A stretch of 64,000 bases of DNA, taken from assembly GCF_026870155.1 (NCBI RefSeq), contig NZ_CP113975.1, positions 3,038,001 to 3,102,000 on the forward strand, in the 5' to 3' direction. Both the position numbers and the translations under genes were made by a program. Source of the DNA: Flavobacterium marginilacus. GTDB taxonomy: Bacteria; Bacteroidota; Bacteroidia; Flavobacteriales; Flavobacteriaceae. A model generated the notes under the pieces. It was not told where the DNA came from and did no database searches. It saw only the letters and a program-made list of their open reading frames with translations. Below, piece by piece: positions 1 through 13,000 of the stretch. Position 1 is the first letter of the stretch, and each line of letters opens with the position of its first letter.

Positions 1-3000
1 ACAGCAGCTTGGTATGGAATTACTGTTAGTGATGGACATGTTGTGCGGATCTTTTTAAATAATAATCAATTAAGTGGAACAATACCTCCTGAAATTGGAA
101 AGCTAACAGAACTGAAGCGGCTTACTTTAGTTGGGAATTCCATAACAGGAACAATACCTCCTGAAATTGGGCAGTTGAGACAACTTCAGATACTTGAATT
201 ACATAATAATCAATTAACTGGAGTAATACCACCTGAAATTGGGGAATTAACGCAACTTATAAATCTTATTTTATCAAGAAATCAATTAAGTGGGGCAATA
301 CCTGCTGAAATAGGACAATTAACGCAATTGAATTCATTTGATTTTGGTAGTAATCGATTAAGTGGTATTATACCTGCTACAATTGGACAGTTGACAAATC
401 TAAAATCTATCAATATATGGTATAATCAATTAAGTGGAACTATACCTGCAGAAATAGGACAATTGGCTAAATTGCAACAAATTATTTTATATGGCAATCA
501 ATTGAGCGGTACATTACCTGCTACAATTGGACAGTTAACTGAATTGCAGGATGTTTACATAACTTTTAATCAATTAAGCGGAGCAATACCAGCTACAATA
601 GGACAATTAACTAAGCTGGTTTCTCTTTTTTTATTCTACAATAAGCTAAGTGGTTCTATTCCTAATGAAATTGAACAGTTAACAAAACTTCAAGCAGTTA
701 GATTGTCAAATAATCAATTAGAAGGTAAAGTTCCCGATTTCACAAATTCTGTATCACTATATAATTTAGATTTTGCAGATAATAAACTCCGATTTGTAGA
801 TTTTGCCACGCAATATGATGTTTACAAGAGCAAAATTTCAGCTTTTAGATACAACTCACAATCCAAAACAGATAATGAAAAAACAATTACGAAAGGATCT
901 GGAAGTACTATAACCTTGAGTATGTATGAAGACAATCGATTTACACCGGATGATACATATCAATGGTACAAAAATGGTCAAGTTATAGTTGGAGCAACGA
1001 ACAGACAATTTACGATATCTAATTTAACTATTGCTGATGCGGGGAGCTATTATTGTATTTCGAATAATCCAAAAATTACTGATTTAACTTTAATAAGAAA
1101 CTCAATTCAATTAAATGTAATCAACTGTACACCAACTATAGGAATGATAAATTCCCCTGAAGCCGAATTTTGTACCAACAGCGAAAGTACATTTTCATTT
1201 ACAACCACTACTGCCAATTTAACTTATAATTGGTCAGCAATGACCTCTGACAATGTCGCAATCAATACAGTTATTGGGGACAGTTCGGGGAACTATAAAT
1301 ATTACTTTAGGAAGTCTGGTTCATATATCATTAAAGCAGATGCTGTTGATGTTATGGGGTGTACAACCACTTTTACAAAATTAATTGAAGTTGTTGCTTG
1401 TAATCCTGAAACTACTTGTATCAACCAGCCAATCAACACTGCTTTTGAAACAGCTTCTACAAATATAAATTGCAATTGGTATACTCTAAAAGAAGGCAGT
1501 AACCAGCGCCTTAATCCTATTACAAACACTACTGGTTTGTATACTTTTACCCCTACTACAGCTGGAACTTACACTATATATCTTAATGCATATCGAAATA
1601 ACGAGTGTGAATTTGAATTTACTAAAACAGTTGTAGTCGAAACTTGTGAACCTTTTGTTTCCTGTACAAAAAACAATAAAAATTCTCCTGTTGTCAAAGG
1701 TATTTTTACCACTTTATTAAATAAATTAATTAGCCTTCCTGCAGAAACTATCACAGACGGCTATACTTGTGATGAGTTGACAGCTTTAGCTTTTTATATC
1801 AAAGACGAAAATCCAGGCATCTATAATTTTATTCACAATACACAAGAAGGCTTTATATCCTTTTCGTTTACAGATCATCCAGAATTGGATGTCAAAATTG
1901 CTACGAATGGGAATGTTATTGCCGATTTTAATTTAGATAATTATGAGTCGAATACAATTGTAACAGAATTGAGAACAGATTCTAATGATTCTTTTGAAAG
2001 TTTTGTAAACCACATTGACTTTTGTTCTGCTTTATATTGTACTTCCCATATCGCTTTTGTTATAGATGAGTCTGGATCGATAGATCAAAATGAAGCAAGC
2101 AAAATAAAAAAGCAGCTTAAAAAATACGTTCAGCAACAAGCCGACGACAACGATAAGTTAAAATCAGAAGTCTATGTTTCTTTAATAGGAATGTCTGATA
2201 GCGAAGATATTACAAAAACAAGAACAGATCATGTACAGCAAATTAAAGTAACTAATGATCCAGCCGTACTAAAGAAATTTAATAACTGGATTGATAATTA
2301 CGGTACAGTTAATGGTAAACGTCGTGTTAGTGAATCTTCAGACTATTGGAAAAGTGGTTTAGATGTTGCATTAAATTCTGTAATGAAACCTAGTATTGTT
2401 ATTATGATTACAGATGGTTGTGAAACTTCAGATGTAGGTGCATTAAGAGAAACAATGTCTCACTTTGATAATTCAAAAAGTACTACTGATACTAGTATAG
2501 ACAAACCCCATTTATATGTACTAGGTATTGAAAATGGTTTTTATGTTGATGGAGGTGTTAACGGAGGTTTATTAGCTCGTAATGAAGATCCTAATTATAT
2601 ACAACCACTGGCCGTAGTAAATAGTGAATCTAGAGTTGTCCCTAATCTAAGAACATCTTTAAAATATTTACTAAGTTATCCAGAAACTCAGTTTCCACAG
2701 GCAAATATGGAAAATTTGCGTGATTTTGATTATTACGGTTACGAAAACTTCGATTCACTTGGCACTTTGGAAAACGAAGCATTTCTCTCTGACAACCTAA
2801 AACTTAGCGGTTTTTCTTGCGGGAAACCAACGGACAAAAATTATTGTTCTGACTGTCTTTCTTTTCAGCCCATTCCTGGAAATGAATACATGCTAAGTGC
2901 TTGGGTGAAAGAGGAATCTTTCATACAAGTAAAAACATACGAGAATGCAATCATAAATGTAATTTTTTACAATGATGTTGATGCTAGTGAACTACACAGG

Positions 3001-3360
3001 ATTGCTACACTGAAATTTATTGCAACAGGAGATATTATTGATGGATGGCAAAGAATCAACAGTAAGTTTATGATACCAAAAGATACCCGAACAATCAGTG
3101 TTGAACTTCAAAATAATAGCAACGGAATTCCAGTATACTATGATGATATACGAATACATCCTCTTGATGGAAGTATAAAAACATTTGTTTATGATTCGGA
3201 AACCTTTAAACTCATGTCAGAATTGGATGAAAATAATTATTCAACTTTTTATGAGTATGATAATGAAGGGGGCTTGATTCGTGTAAAAAAGGAAACTGCC
3301 AAAGGAGTAAAAACCATTCAGGAGACCCGTTCAGGTAATTTTATTAATACTACAAACTAA
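1..3360 (+). CDS. LRR, Ig-like and VWA surface protein paired with the downstream RHS protein (5' end outside window)
   Basis: The frame is open from base 1. The GTG at 43 is internal, because the codons before it read as a typical LRR N-cap (TAWYGITVSDGHVV). About ten leucine-rich repeats of 24 residues (NQLSGxIPxxIGQLTxL) fill roughly residues 17-260. An Ig-like domain follows near 300-357 (YQWYKNG ... YYC), then PKD/Ig-like Cys-containing segments to about 550. A von Willebrand A domain at about 682-897 carries the metal-site DxSxS (DESGS near 689). A jelly-roll-like segment comes next. The last 60 residues look like an RHS/YD repeat (YEYDNEGGLIRV) and end in ETRSGNF. I infer a large surface protein for binding or adhesion, since LRR, Ig and VWA domains usually bind protein or metal-bridged ligands. 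The RHS-like tail and the 3-nt gap to the next gene tie it to the RHS locus. The signal peptide would lie outside the window. Confidence 0.85.
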   Translation, partial: TAAWYGITVSDGHVVRIFLNNNQLSGTIPPEIGKLTELKRLTLVGNSITGTIPPEIGQLRQLQILELHNNQLTGVIPPEIGELTQLINLILSRNQLSGAIPAEIGQLTQLNSFDFGSNRLSGIIPATIGQLTNLKSINIWYNQLSGTIPAEIGQLAKLQQIILYGNQLSGTLPATIGQLTELQDVYITFNQLSGAIPATIGQLTKLVSLFLFYNKLSGSIPNEIEQLTKLQAVRLSNNQLEGKVPDFTNSVSLYNLDFADNKLRFVDFATQYDVYKSKISAFRYNSQSKTDNEKTITKGSGSTITLSMYEDNRFTPDDTYQWYKNGQVIVGATNRQFTISNLTIADAGSYYCISNNPKITDLTLIRNSIQLNVINCTPTIGMINSPEAEFCTNSESTFSFTTTTANLTYNWSAMTSDNVAINTVIGDSSGNYKYYFRKSGSYIIKADAVDVMGCTTTFTKLIEVVACNPETTCINQPINTAFETASTNINCNWYTLKEGSNQRLNPITNTTGLYTFTPTTAGTYTIYLNAYRNNECEFEFTKTVVVETCEPFVSCTKNNKNSPVVKGIFTTLLNKLISLPAETITDGYTCDELTALAFYIKDENPGIYNFIHNTQEGFISFSFTDHPELDVKIATNGNVIADFNLDNYESNTIVTELRTDSNDSFESFVNHIDFCSALYCTSHIAFVIDESGSIDQNEASKIKKQLKKYVQQQADDNDKLKSEVYVSLIGMSDSEDITKTRTDHVQQIKVTNDPAVLKKFNNWIDNYGTVNGKRRVSESSDYWKSGLDVALNSVMKPSIVIMITDGCETSDVGALRETMSHFDNSKSTTDTSIDKPHLYVLGIENGFYVDGGVNGGLLARNEDPNYIQPLAVVNSESRVVPNLRTSLKYLLSYPETQFPQANMENLRDFDYYGYENFDSLGTLENEAFLSDNLKLSGFSCGKPTDKNYCSDCLSFQPIPGNEYMLSAWVKEESFIQVKTYENAIINVIFYNDVDASELHRIATLKFIATGDIIDGWQRINSKFMIPKDTRTISVELQNNSNGIPVYYDDIRIHPLDGSIKTFVYDSETFKLMSELDENNYSTFYEYDNEGGLIRVKKETAKGVKTIQETRSGNFINTTN
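46..790 (+). repeat. 72-bp tandem repeat encoding leucine-rich repeats
   Basis: About ten consecutive units of 24 codons share the consensus NQLSGxIPxEIGQLTxLxxLxL. The first and last units are divergent. Middle units are close at the DNA level (for example aatcaattaagtgg recurs), so slippage or recombination could change the copy number. Confidence 0.85.
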
Positions 3361-3363
3361 TTT

Positions 3364-4080
3364 ATGTTTTATAAATCTCTACTGTTTATCAGTTTTTTTA
3401 CAATCAGTACAATAGGATACTCCCAAACTGTTAATGAAGTTTTACAGCGAATGGGAAAGATATATAGTGCTGCTGAGTCTCTTCAATATAATTCAAGTTA
3501 TATTTTATATAAAACGGCAGACTCAAAAAAAGCTGAGCAGGCTTATAAAGGACTTTTTTGTAAAAATTCTCAAAATGAGATATACATGAAAATTGACCAA
3601 ACTGAAATCCTGAATTCTAAAAGTATAAATCTAAAAATCAGTCATCTAGAAAAAGCGATTCAAATATCGGATCCAATAAAAAATTATAATGGAAATTTTG
3701 ATATTAAACCTTTATTGGATTTATGCAAAATTGAATCCTTTAAAGATTTTAAAACTTATTGGGAAATAATTTTGATTGCAAAAAATTATTCGAATTTACC
3801 CTATTCTAAAATAATTGTACAGATTTCAAAAAAATATTTTTTACAGAAATCCATTTTTTATTACAGTACAGCTGTGAATTTTTCTAAAGATTATCGCGCA
3901 CCAAAATCGTATTTACCAAGATTAGAAGTCAGTAATTCCGGTTTTAGCAGGAAACCAGCTAATTCATCGCTTTTTTTAAACAACTCATATTTTACAACAA
4001 TAGGTAAAAATAAACTCATACCAGCAGATCGATTAAAGTATTATGAAGTTATTGACCAAAGAAATAGTTCCAATAAATAA
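3364..4080 (+). CDS. Small secreted protein of the RHS locus, function unknown
   Basis: A 238-residue protein with a clear signal peptide ([21 protein letters not shown]). The rest is mixed alpha/beta without a domain I recognise. The region near residues 140-160 looks amphipathic. It starts 3 nt after the LRR/VWA gene and overlaps the extended frame of the RHS gene, so all three are probably one transcript. From position I infer a periplasmic or outer-membrane accessory for export, folding or display of the RHS protein. Nothing in the sequence shows a catalytic site. I am confident that it is a gene and not of its role. Confidence 0.75.
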   Translation: MFYKSLLFISFFTISTIGYSQTVNEVLQRMGKIYSAAESLQYNSSYILYKTADSKKAEQAYKGLFCKNSQNEIYMKIDQTEILNSKSINLKISHLEKAIQISDPIKNYNGNFDIKPLLDLCKIESFKDFKTYWEIILIAKNYSNLPYSKIIVQISKKYFLQKSIFYYSTAVNFSKDYRAPKSYLPRLEVSNSGFSRKPANSSLFLNNSYFTTIGKNKLIPADRLKYYEVIDQRNSSNK

Positions 4081-4090
4081 AACCAGATAT

Positions 4091-7000
4091 ATGTATATTA
4101 ACAAATACTTAATAGCATTTGCATTTTTCTTTCTTTCATTGTTGGCATTTGCTCAGCAGGAAACCTATAAAAGTGAAAAAATAACTGGGAATCAGTTAAA
4201 AAATCAAACTACTTTATCAGTTGAAGATGGAAAGTTTAACGATATAAAGAAACAAAATATCTTTACCTCAATAAATCCAAATGTATCTATTCATTTTGGA
4301 TTTAATGACGATAAAAATGATGCAGCAGAATATTCAAAAATTTATTCATGTGAAGTAGAATTAAAAGTTACTGCATATGATAATTCAGGTATAGTAACTT
4401 CATATAAAAATGTAAGTCAAGCTGCTAATATTAATTTTCCTTACCCCAATTTAATCACTTTAAAGATTAAACATGACAATGTAACTAGCGGGTTACAATT
4501 AGATGATTATGCAGTGTATGAACTTCCGGGGATTCATAAAGCAGATGTAATAATTGAATCTATTAAGTATTTTAATGAAGACGGTTCGGTTACAAGTGTC
4601 AATAATTCATCAGCATATCTTGAATTAAAATTCACCACAGATCGTTATTATAACCTGCAATTAAGCAATAGCAAATTCAGTTCTGTTCTGCCTTTAGAGC
4701 ATAAACTAATAAAATACAATGAAAAAAAAGAAGAAGTTACTGTAAGCAGTGTAAGTGCTGGTGCAGAAGAAATTATCATAACCTGGCATAAAGACAATGA
4801 TGCACCAGCGGTAGAATATGAACTTGAGTGGACATGGATAGATAATTTTGGTAAAGATCGCACTAAACTAGAAGCAAAAGATATTCCGCTAACTGATCAG
4901 GATTTTAAAATAAACAATACCAGAATACAAACTAAAGGCTTAATGTATAGGATTCCTATTGTATATTCAACAGGATATCTTGTTTATAGAGTAAGACCTG
5001 TTGGGCGATTTTTAGATGATATTTCTAAAAATTATTATGGAACCTGGACCTCTGGTTTTGCAGAAACGCATACAAAAGTTAGTGACTGGTCACATTATTT
5101 AGAAATTGACGAAAATCATGAAAAAGGAAATAAAAACTGGCAATATCAATCTTCATTTGCGGAAGACGGAAAGAAAAAAGAAGTAGTGAGTTACTTTGAT
5201 GGTTCGTTACGAAACCGTCAAACTGTTACTAGAATAAATTCGAACAATAAGGCAGTTGTTGGCGAAGTCATTTATGATAATCAAGGCCGGGCTGCAGTAG
5301 AAGTATTACCTGTCCCTTTAGAATCTTCAGGTGTGCATTTTTATCCTAATTTAAATAAAAATAGTCAGGGAACCTCAATCTATACCCACAATGACTTTGA
5401 TTGGGATAAATCCACTGACAAAGACTGTGCTCCAACTCCTATCAATAATATGTCAGACACAAGCGGAGCCAGTAAATATTATTCTGGCAATAACGATGAA
5501 CAGAAGAATTATCAGGATTTAGTCCCTAAAGCGAATTTACTTCCATTCTCACAAATAGAATACACACCCGATAATACAGGACGTATCAAAAGTAAAGGCG
5601 GTGTGGGTAAAGATCATCAAATCGGATCAGGCCATGAAATGAAATACTTTTATAGTACACCTTCACAATCAGAACTAAACAGACTTTTTGGATATAAAGT
5701 AGGAGACGCTTCCCATTATAAAAAAAACATAGTCATAGATCCAAATGGTCAAACGAGTGTCAGCTATTTAGATCCACAAGGCCGAACTATTGCTACTGCA
5801 CTTGCAGGAGACAGGAAAGGAAATTTAATCTCTTTGGAAGATGAATCAGATGCTGGTTTACATTTGAGAAAAACCACTAATCTATTAGTTAACAATGATA
5901 AATATGTTTCTGGAAATAATAATATAATCGAGGATGGTATTCGTCTAAATACTTCTGTCACTGTTGTAAAAAAAGACAGTATCACATTTAATTATAAATT
6001 AAATAAAACTATCGGAAGTTATAATGACAATTGTTTAACTAACAAATATTATCCTTTTGTATATGATTGGTCAATTAGTATGACTGATGATTGTGCAAAT
6101 GAATTATTACACAGTTTAAAGGGAGCCGAACTATCTTCTAAGATTGGTACATTTAGCCTCAGTTCTTACACACCAACCATCTTAGATATTGAAAGTAAAA
6201 AATTTGAAGGAAAGCAGTCTAAAAATGATAATACATTCGATTTTTTGAATGAAGGTAAATATAATTTTAATAAAACCCTGCAAGTAGATACAAAGGCATT
6301 AAACGACTACGCAGATGATTATATTAAACAGCTGAAACAAGGTACAGCCTGCAAGCCAGTGATTGCACAGTTTCAAAGTGTAATTCAGGAAACGGATTGT
6401 AATGTTACCTGCAGGAGCTGTGAAGAAGCTTTGGTAACCTCAAACTTAACAAATCAATCTGATAAAGATGCTTATATATCTAAACTTCCTGCTGATGTAA
6501 ATAGTCTGGGGAATAAATCCGAAAGAGAACCTTATATTATTATTGCACAAACAAAATATGTTAATGATAATCTTGCCAGCCTTCCAAATTTAGGAGAACT
6601 GTCTTCCGAAGAAAAAAATATTTACACACAGCATTATATAACTGAATTCAAAGCACTTCTTGCCAGTTGCCGGGAACTATGTCAGCAGCCTGTAAACCTT
6701 TGCAATATTAACCTGGAAACTTTACTGGCAGATATGAGTCCAAACGGACAATACGGTTCAGTTGCAGGTTTAGAAACAGACTCTGCTGCCGCAACTGATG
6801 TAGATCCTTTAAGTGTTTTTAATGACAGCAATCAATTATTGTACGGAGGTTACAAAAATACTACTGATATTGACCCCGATAATACCAATGCCAATATTTC
6901 ATTAAAATCTTCAAGATATAATTGGCGAAATCCCTCTGATGGTTCTTATAAAGAAGAGAATGGTATTTCGTCAACTGTTAGAGTTGTAAAAAATGAAGAA

Positions 7001-10000
7001 GGTTTATATTCTCCTGCTTTGAGAACCAAAGAAACCAATGAAGCTGATTTTAAAATTGAAGATGACCCAGCCAGTGATGATCCTAATGTGTTTTTGGTTG
7101 AACCGAAATATCTGAATAATGTTTCTGATTTTTTAGCAGAGTGGAGACCAAGCTGGGCAAATTCACTATTGGCTTATCATCCAGAATACCAGTATTATAT
7201 ATACAATAAAGCTATTTGTGATAAAACAGATACTAATGGTACTAACTCAGATGGCTTTGATGAAACCTTAAGGGAACTCGATTATTATGATGCGGTGACG
7301 AAGCCTGTTGCAGACAATAGTATTTTTTCAGCCAATGGAAAACTTGCTAAATTACTGAATATTCAGAATACAGAAGATCCTTTCTATACTTCTCCAAATA
7401 GCATCGATATTTCGGAAGAGTTTGCCTTGCGAAAAAACATCATGAAAGAAGGCTTAGAATCTAACTTTGATGGTATGAAATTTACCAATTCACAAGGTCA
7501 GCTAGTCAGTATGAATATGCTCCAGACGGCGTATTATTTTGCAGCTTTTTCTAATGGTATCATGATCGCAAATGATTATCAAACCATTTTAAGTAAAAGC
7601 AACACTGATTTATTAAACTATATTAACAGCTCTTCAGATCTTTATTTAAAACAAAGAATCTGGTCTAATTTTAAGAGTTATTATATAGCTCTAAAAGAAA
7701 AAACTCGCACTGTTTTCGGGCATATTTATGCTCTTAAAAAACAAGGGATTAACGATTGTATTGGTAATGCAAAAAGTACTGACTCTTACACAAGTTTATT
7801 TAAAAAATATACTGGCAATTTTACAGCGGTCACAAATTTAATAAATGCTGCTATAGCTGCGCCGCCTGCTATACCTTCAGGATCAGATGGTCTTGAGCCT
7901 GTATGTTCTGATGAAACGGCTCCATTTTATCTAGCCAAAGAAAAACGTTTTGTACCAGCAGATTATAGCTATGACGCAGGATTAAGTGATCAAGAAATTT
8001 TAGCTAGTGCTAAAGCTAAAGCTGATGGTAATTTATTGCTTGAAACAGGAAAGTGTCCTTTGGCATTAGACATGGAAACCTTTTTAAAAGGCTTAACTGA
8101 TCCTGCTATACAGTCAAACGGATTATTATTAAATACTAAGGCTTCAAGTATGCCGTATTTAACAGCTGGCATATTCAATGCACAAATAAACCCAGGATAT
8201 GATATAAGCACGGCATCATCTTCGCCTATGATAATTGGAAAAACGGAAGGATATGATCTCACTATAGGTTTTTATAATACAACTACAGCATCGTCTGCAA
8301 GCAGTATTGCAACACCCATTACATTAAAATTTGTAAGTTTTAACCCTGCTTCAAATAGTTATACTAATCCTTGTGGCACTACACCGCAATGGGCTGATGT
8401 ATCAGGTTTCAAAAACTTTCATTATATATCATACGAAGCGTCTACTAAAACGTACAAATTTAGTATTTTAGCCACAATACTTCGTAAAAATGCAACCAAT
8501 ACCTGCGCAACTCCCGAAGAAGTAATCGTTGAAGGGTATACCAAAGCAGCTGTTGGTGAATGTCACTTTACAGGCGGTAATGGCGTAGGCGAAACCATAG
8601 CCTCTGATGATACACAATGCAATAAAAAAGAACTTTTTAGTACGGCATTAAAAGATTTGGTACTCGATCTGCAGGAGAAAAATACATTAACTACGACACA
8701 AGATATCACCAATAATGATTTTTTTAGAACAGGTAATTTAAGTACCTATTTTGGAATTAACTCAGGCGATGTTGTAAAATGGAATTATGAAGTAGTTTCT
8801 AACGAAAGACTTTTTACTATAACTGTCAATGAAGTCGCTAGAATGAAATTAAATGCGGGTGACGCCAGTTTGAGTATTCAAAACATCAAAGACCTGTTTA
8901 TTGATGTTCTAAAAGCTAACGGAAAAAGCAACATTGTACGATTAGTTACTAAAAAATTTAATGGTTTAAGATACAGGCTAGATACAAGATCCTGTACGAT
9001 AACAGCAGGAAAAAACAATGCCTTATATTTTGCCTGCTGTGCACCTTGCGGCGAAAATGATTTTGATGGTGATGGATATGGAGATCTTTGCGGAGACCCT
9101 AATGCTTCTACACCTGGAACACCAGTTTGCCAGCTTAATGCTCAGGATGAAGCTGATTATGAAGAGAATTTAAAGAATGCTTTAAATGAGATCATAAATG
9201 ACCCAAATCAAAATAATAGAAATATTTCAGAATTTCCACAAACTAAATATTTTAGGGATAATTCAAAATTAATTCAACATTTTCAAGCATTAAGAAGCTA
9301 TAATCTTATTGCAAATAATCCTAATGGAGATGACTTTAATTCACCAATTCAAATGGGAAGTTTTCAGCATTTAATAGAAGAAAACTTAATATCAATGCAA
9401 TTTGGGGATAACCAACAACATTATCTAGATGCACAAATAAATTTGAATATACCAAACGCTTTACAAATTAAAGAAATAAAATCAGTTGACATAATTAATG
9501 CAAATCTTTCTACTGCGATAGTGACTTATCTGGATAAAAATGACAGCTTAATTACTGTGAATAATATCTATATAGTAAATAAAGTATCACAAACACCTGC
9601 CCGTTATGCTGCCCCATCAAGCTTTTGTCAATTCTTGAGCAATGATTACCCTATAATTCCTACAGAACCCATTCATGTTATATCTTGCGATGATTTGTAT
9701 GCTACTGATGAATTACTGTTTGAAAATGGTTTGAAAGATCTATTAAATGATCTTTTACTTCCTGGAAATCATGAAATTGATATGTTTTCAGGAAATAAAG
9801 TAACAATTGGAGTTGATAATGAGATAGGCTATAGAAATCCATCTGCTAATTCTATAATGGCTGATTTTTTAGAAAAATCTAAAATTAAACAGCGTTGGAT
9901 TAATATCGTGGGGCATAGTAATGTAAATTTAGTAGCTCCAATCATATTTGATGCTTATCGTGTGTATCAAGGACAAAATTTATTAGGAATTGATTTTTCA

Positions 10001-13000
10001 GACTTTCCTTATTGGGGCTCAAATCAGGATTTTTATAATGGTTCTATTCGAGTTTTTGGCAATTTTATCAACATGAAGCACATTAATTCAATTGATGTCA
10101 AACCATCTACTGAATATTATTCTCTTATTGAAATTAATTATATCGACTCTGCGGGTAACACAGTAATTTCAAGAGATGGGAGACTCGATTTTCTTGTTTG
10201 GTATGTTGGAGGAGGAGGGCCATCTTCGAGTGGAGTAGCACTTAATTTATGTAATTTTTTCACACTAGGCGAACCATTAGAGCAATCAAAAACAACAAAA
10301 ATTGCTTCAAAAAGTACTAGCAATTTGTATGATATCACTATGGATTCAAATGGCGTTATTACTAGACATAATAACGCTTCTACTTCAAGATTATTAACCG
10401 CTCGATCACTCTCAAATTCCGTAACAACCCTCCAAGTAGGAACTCCAAATTGTAATTCAACCTGTGTACCGCCAACAGTAGCACCAGTAATATGCGGCGA
10501 TAAATGGAATGAGTTTAAAACAGGTTTAAAGGCAAAAGTACCTGACTATGAAATTCCTGCTAAATTGAAGGATGATGGAAAGTTCTTTTGTGAAGCCAAT
10601 TATGGATACATCAGTACACACTATCTTGCTTATTTAGCAAAATTTAATATTACAACAGCTCAAAATCCATTATTTCTGACCATTGCAGAATTCGGCAGCA
10701 CCAAACTAAAATATGGTAACGACGAAACTCCAAATGTTATTGATGCCTATTATGCTTATATCGATCAGCAAAAAACGAATACTGAAGCAGAAACCCAAAA
10801 TTGGAACACTTTTGCCGATGCTTATGTAGTAAGCAACCAAATTTGTGCTCCAGCATCTATGGCGCCAACATTTAGCCTTAAAACAGAAATAGAAGATGGA
10901 ACTAAAACTCCTTGCGAAATTTATAAAAAAGCTATAATTGACACCAATATTCAACAAATATCGGAGTCTTTTTATACCGATAAAAAAGAAGCTTTTAAGC
11001 AAAACTATCTTAAAGCAGCACTTGAAGGCATAAATGAAACATTAACACAAAGAGCTGTAGATAAAGAATACCAATACACGCTGTATTACTATGATCAGGC
11101 AGGAAATTTATCTCAAACCATTCCTCCACAAGGTATTGACCGATTAAAGTTAACTGATTCAGATAATGATTTTATTAATACTCTTCGAAAAGAGCAGACC
11201 GAAAATGAACTCAATACGGTTAGTGCTCTAAAAGTAGCACCTAGTCATCAAATGCAGACGCAATACCGCTACAATTCATTAAATCAATTGGTATGGCAAA
11301 AAACACCGGATGGCGGAGAAACATTCTTTGCATACGATCCCTTGGGACGAATTGTTGCGAGCCAAAATGGTAATCAGAAAAAAGATTCACAATTTAGTTA
11401 CACCCGTTACGATGGTCTTGGCAGAATTACCGAAGCTGGGCAGTTTACAAAGAAAACGGATGTAGTATTGCATATAAACGACGAAGGAAGACTCGAATTT
11501 GCCAGCGGAACTCTTGTTCCTGTTGATGCAGTGGATAAAACCATTAATTACCCTTACAATATTGCAGACGAATCTGAACAGGCAACCAAAACTATTTATG
11601 ACATACCTGTAAAGGATACTCAAAGCTGGTTTACCGCTTATGGTTCAGACAATACCCATAAACGGGTTACAGCCGTTTTATATTTTGATACTCTCAATAG
11701 CCAAACTCCTGTCACATCCTATGCAAATGGTATATTTTATGATTATGATGTTCATGGCAATGTAAAAGAGCTCGTACATAACATCAACAATAATAAGTCA
11801 TTAAAAGATATGGGGATGGCCACCAAAAAAGTGGTATATGATTATGACTTAATCAGTGGTAATGTAAACAGAGTAACCTACCAGCCTAATAACCCAAAAG
11901 AGCAATTCATACACCGATACGAATATGATGCTGATAACAGAATTCTACAGGTTTATACCAGTAAAGACAATGTAATCTGGGAGAAAGAAGCTAATTATCT
12001 ATACTATGATCACGGTCCGTTGGCACGTCTAGAAATTGGAGATAAGAAGGTTCAGGGGCTTGATTATATCTATACGCTGCAAGGCTGGTTAAAAGGTGTT
12101 AACTCCGAAAAACTGGATGCAGCCAATGATGCAGGCAAGGACGGACTGAGTGTGGCTCAAGATGCTTTTGGTTTTGCTTTAAATTATTATAAAGGTGATT
12201 ATGAATCCCGTTCTGGTGTAGGTAGAGACAATGCTATTTTTAGCTTTAGCAAAGGACAGACTTTAGAGAAGGATAACAATCTGTACAATGGAAATATCAA
12301 AGAAATGGTAACTTCATTGACAGATAATAATCAGAATAATATTCCAACACAATTCAATTATTACAAATACGATCAGCTGAATAGAATCAAGGATATGACA
12401 TCAAAGTCTATTTCTTCTTCTGGCAATATTTCGGATGGATACTGGTCTAATTACAGCTACGACCGAAACGGAAATCTGTACAGTCTTAATGCTGCAGCTC
12501 CTTTAAAAGGAGTGATCACTCCTATGGATAAGCTAACCTATCATTATAATACAGGCAGCAACCAATTAAGACAGGTAAACGATGCTATTGCAGCTAATAC
12601 ATTTACAAATGGTGATCCAAATGATACCTCATTGGATATTGACAACCAGACTGACGAAGAAAACTACGAATACGACTCTATAGGTCAGCTCACACATGAT
12701 AAACAAGAAGGAATACTTGTTGACTGGCGTGTAGATGGCAAAGTAAAATCGGTTACTAAAGATAACGGAACAGTTATTAGTTTTGAATATGATGGTCTAG
12801 GAAACCGAATTGCAAAAACTGTAACTGCCGGTACAAAAACAACCACAACTTACTACGAGCGCGATGCTCAAGGGAATGTTTTGAGCACCTACGAAATGAT
12901 CAAACAAGGTAACCAAACTACTTACTATCTTGTAGAACAGGACATTTATGGCAGCAGCCGTCTTGGAGTTGAAAAACGCAGAACACAAATCAGTGCAACT

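Noticed and set aside
55..790. CRISPR-like regular repeats at the left edge
   Set aside because: The 72-bp period keeps the reading frame and encodes leucine-rich repeats; there are no unique spacers.
43..3360. GTG at 43 as the start of the LRR/VWA protein
   Set aside because: The same frame is open to base 1 and encodes the LRR N-cap, so the gene starts outside the window.
4043..4090. ATG at 4043 as start of the RHS gene
   Set aside because: It would add 16 polar residues before the signal peptide and overlap the previous gene by 38 nt; the ATG at 4091 starts the signal peptide.
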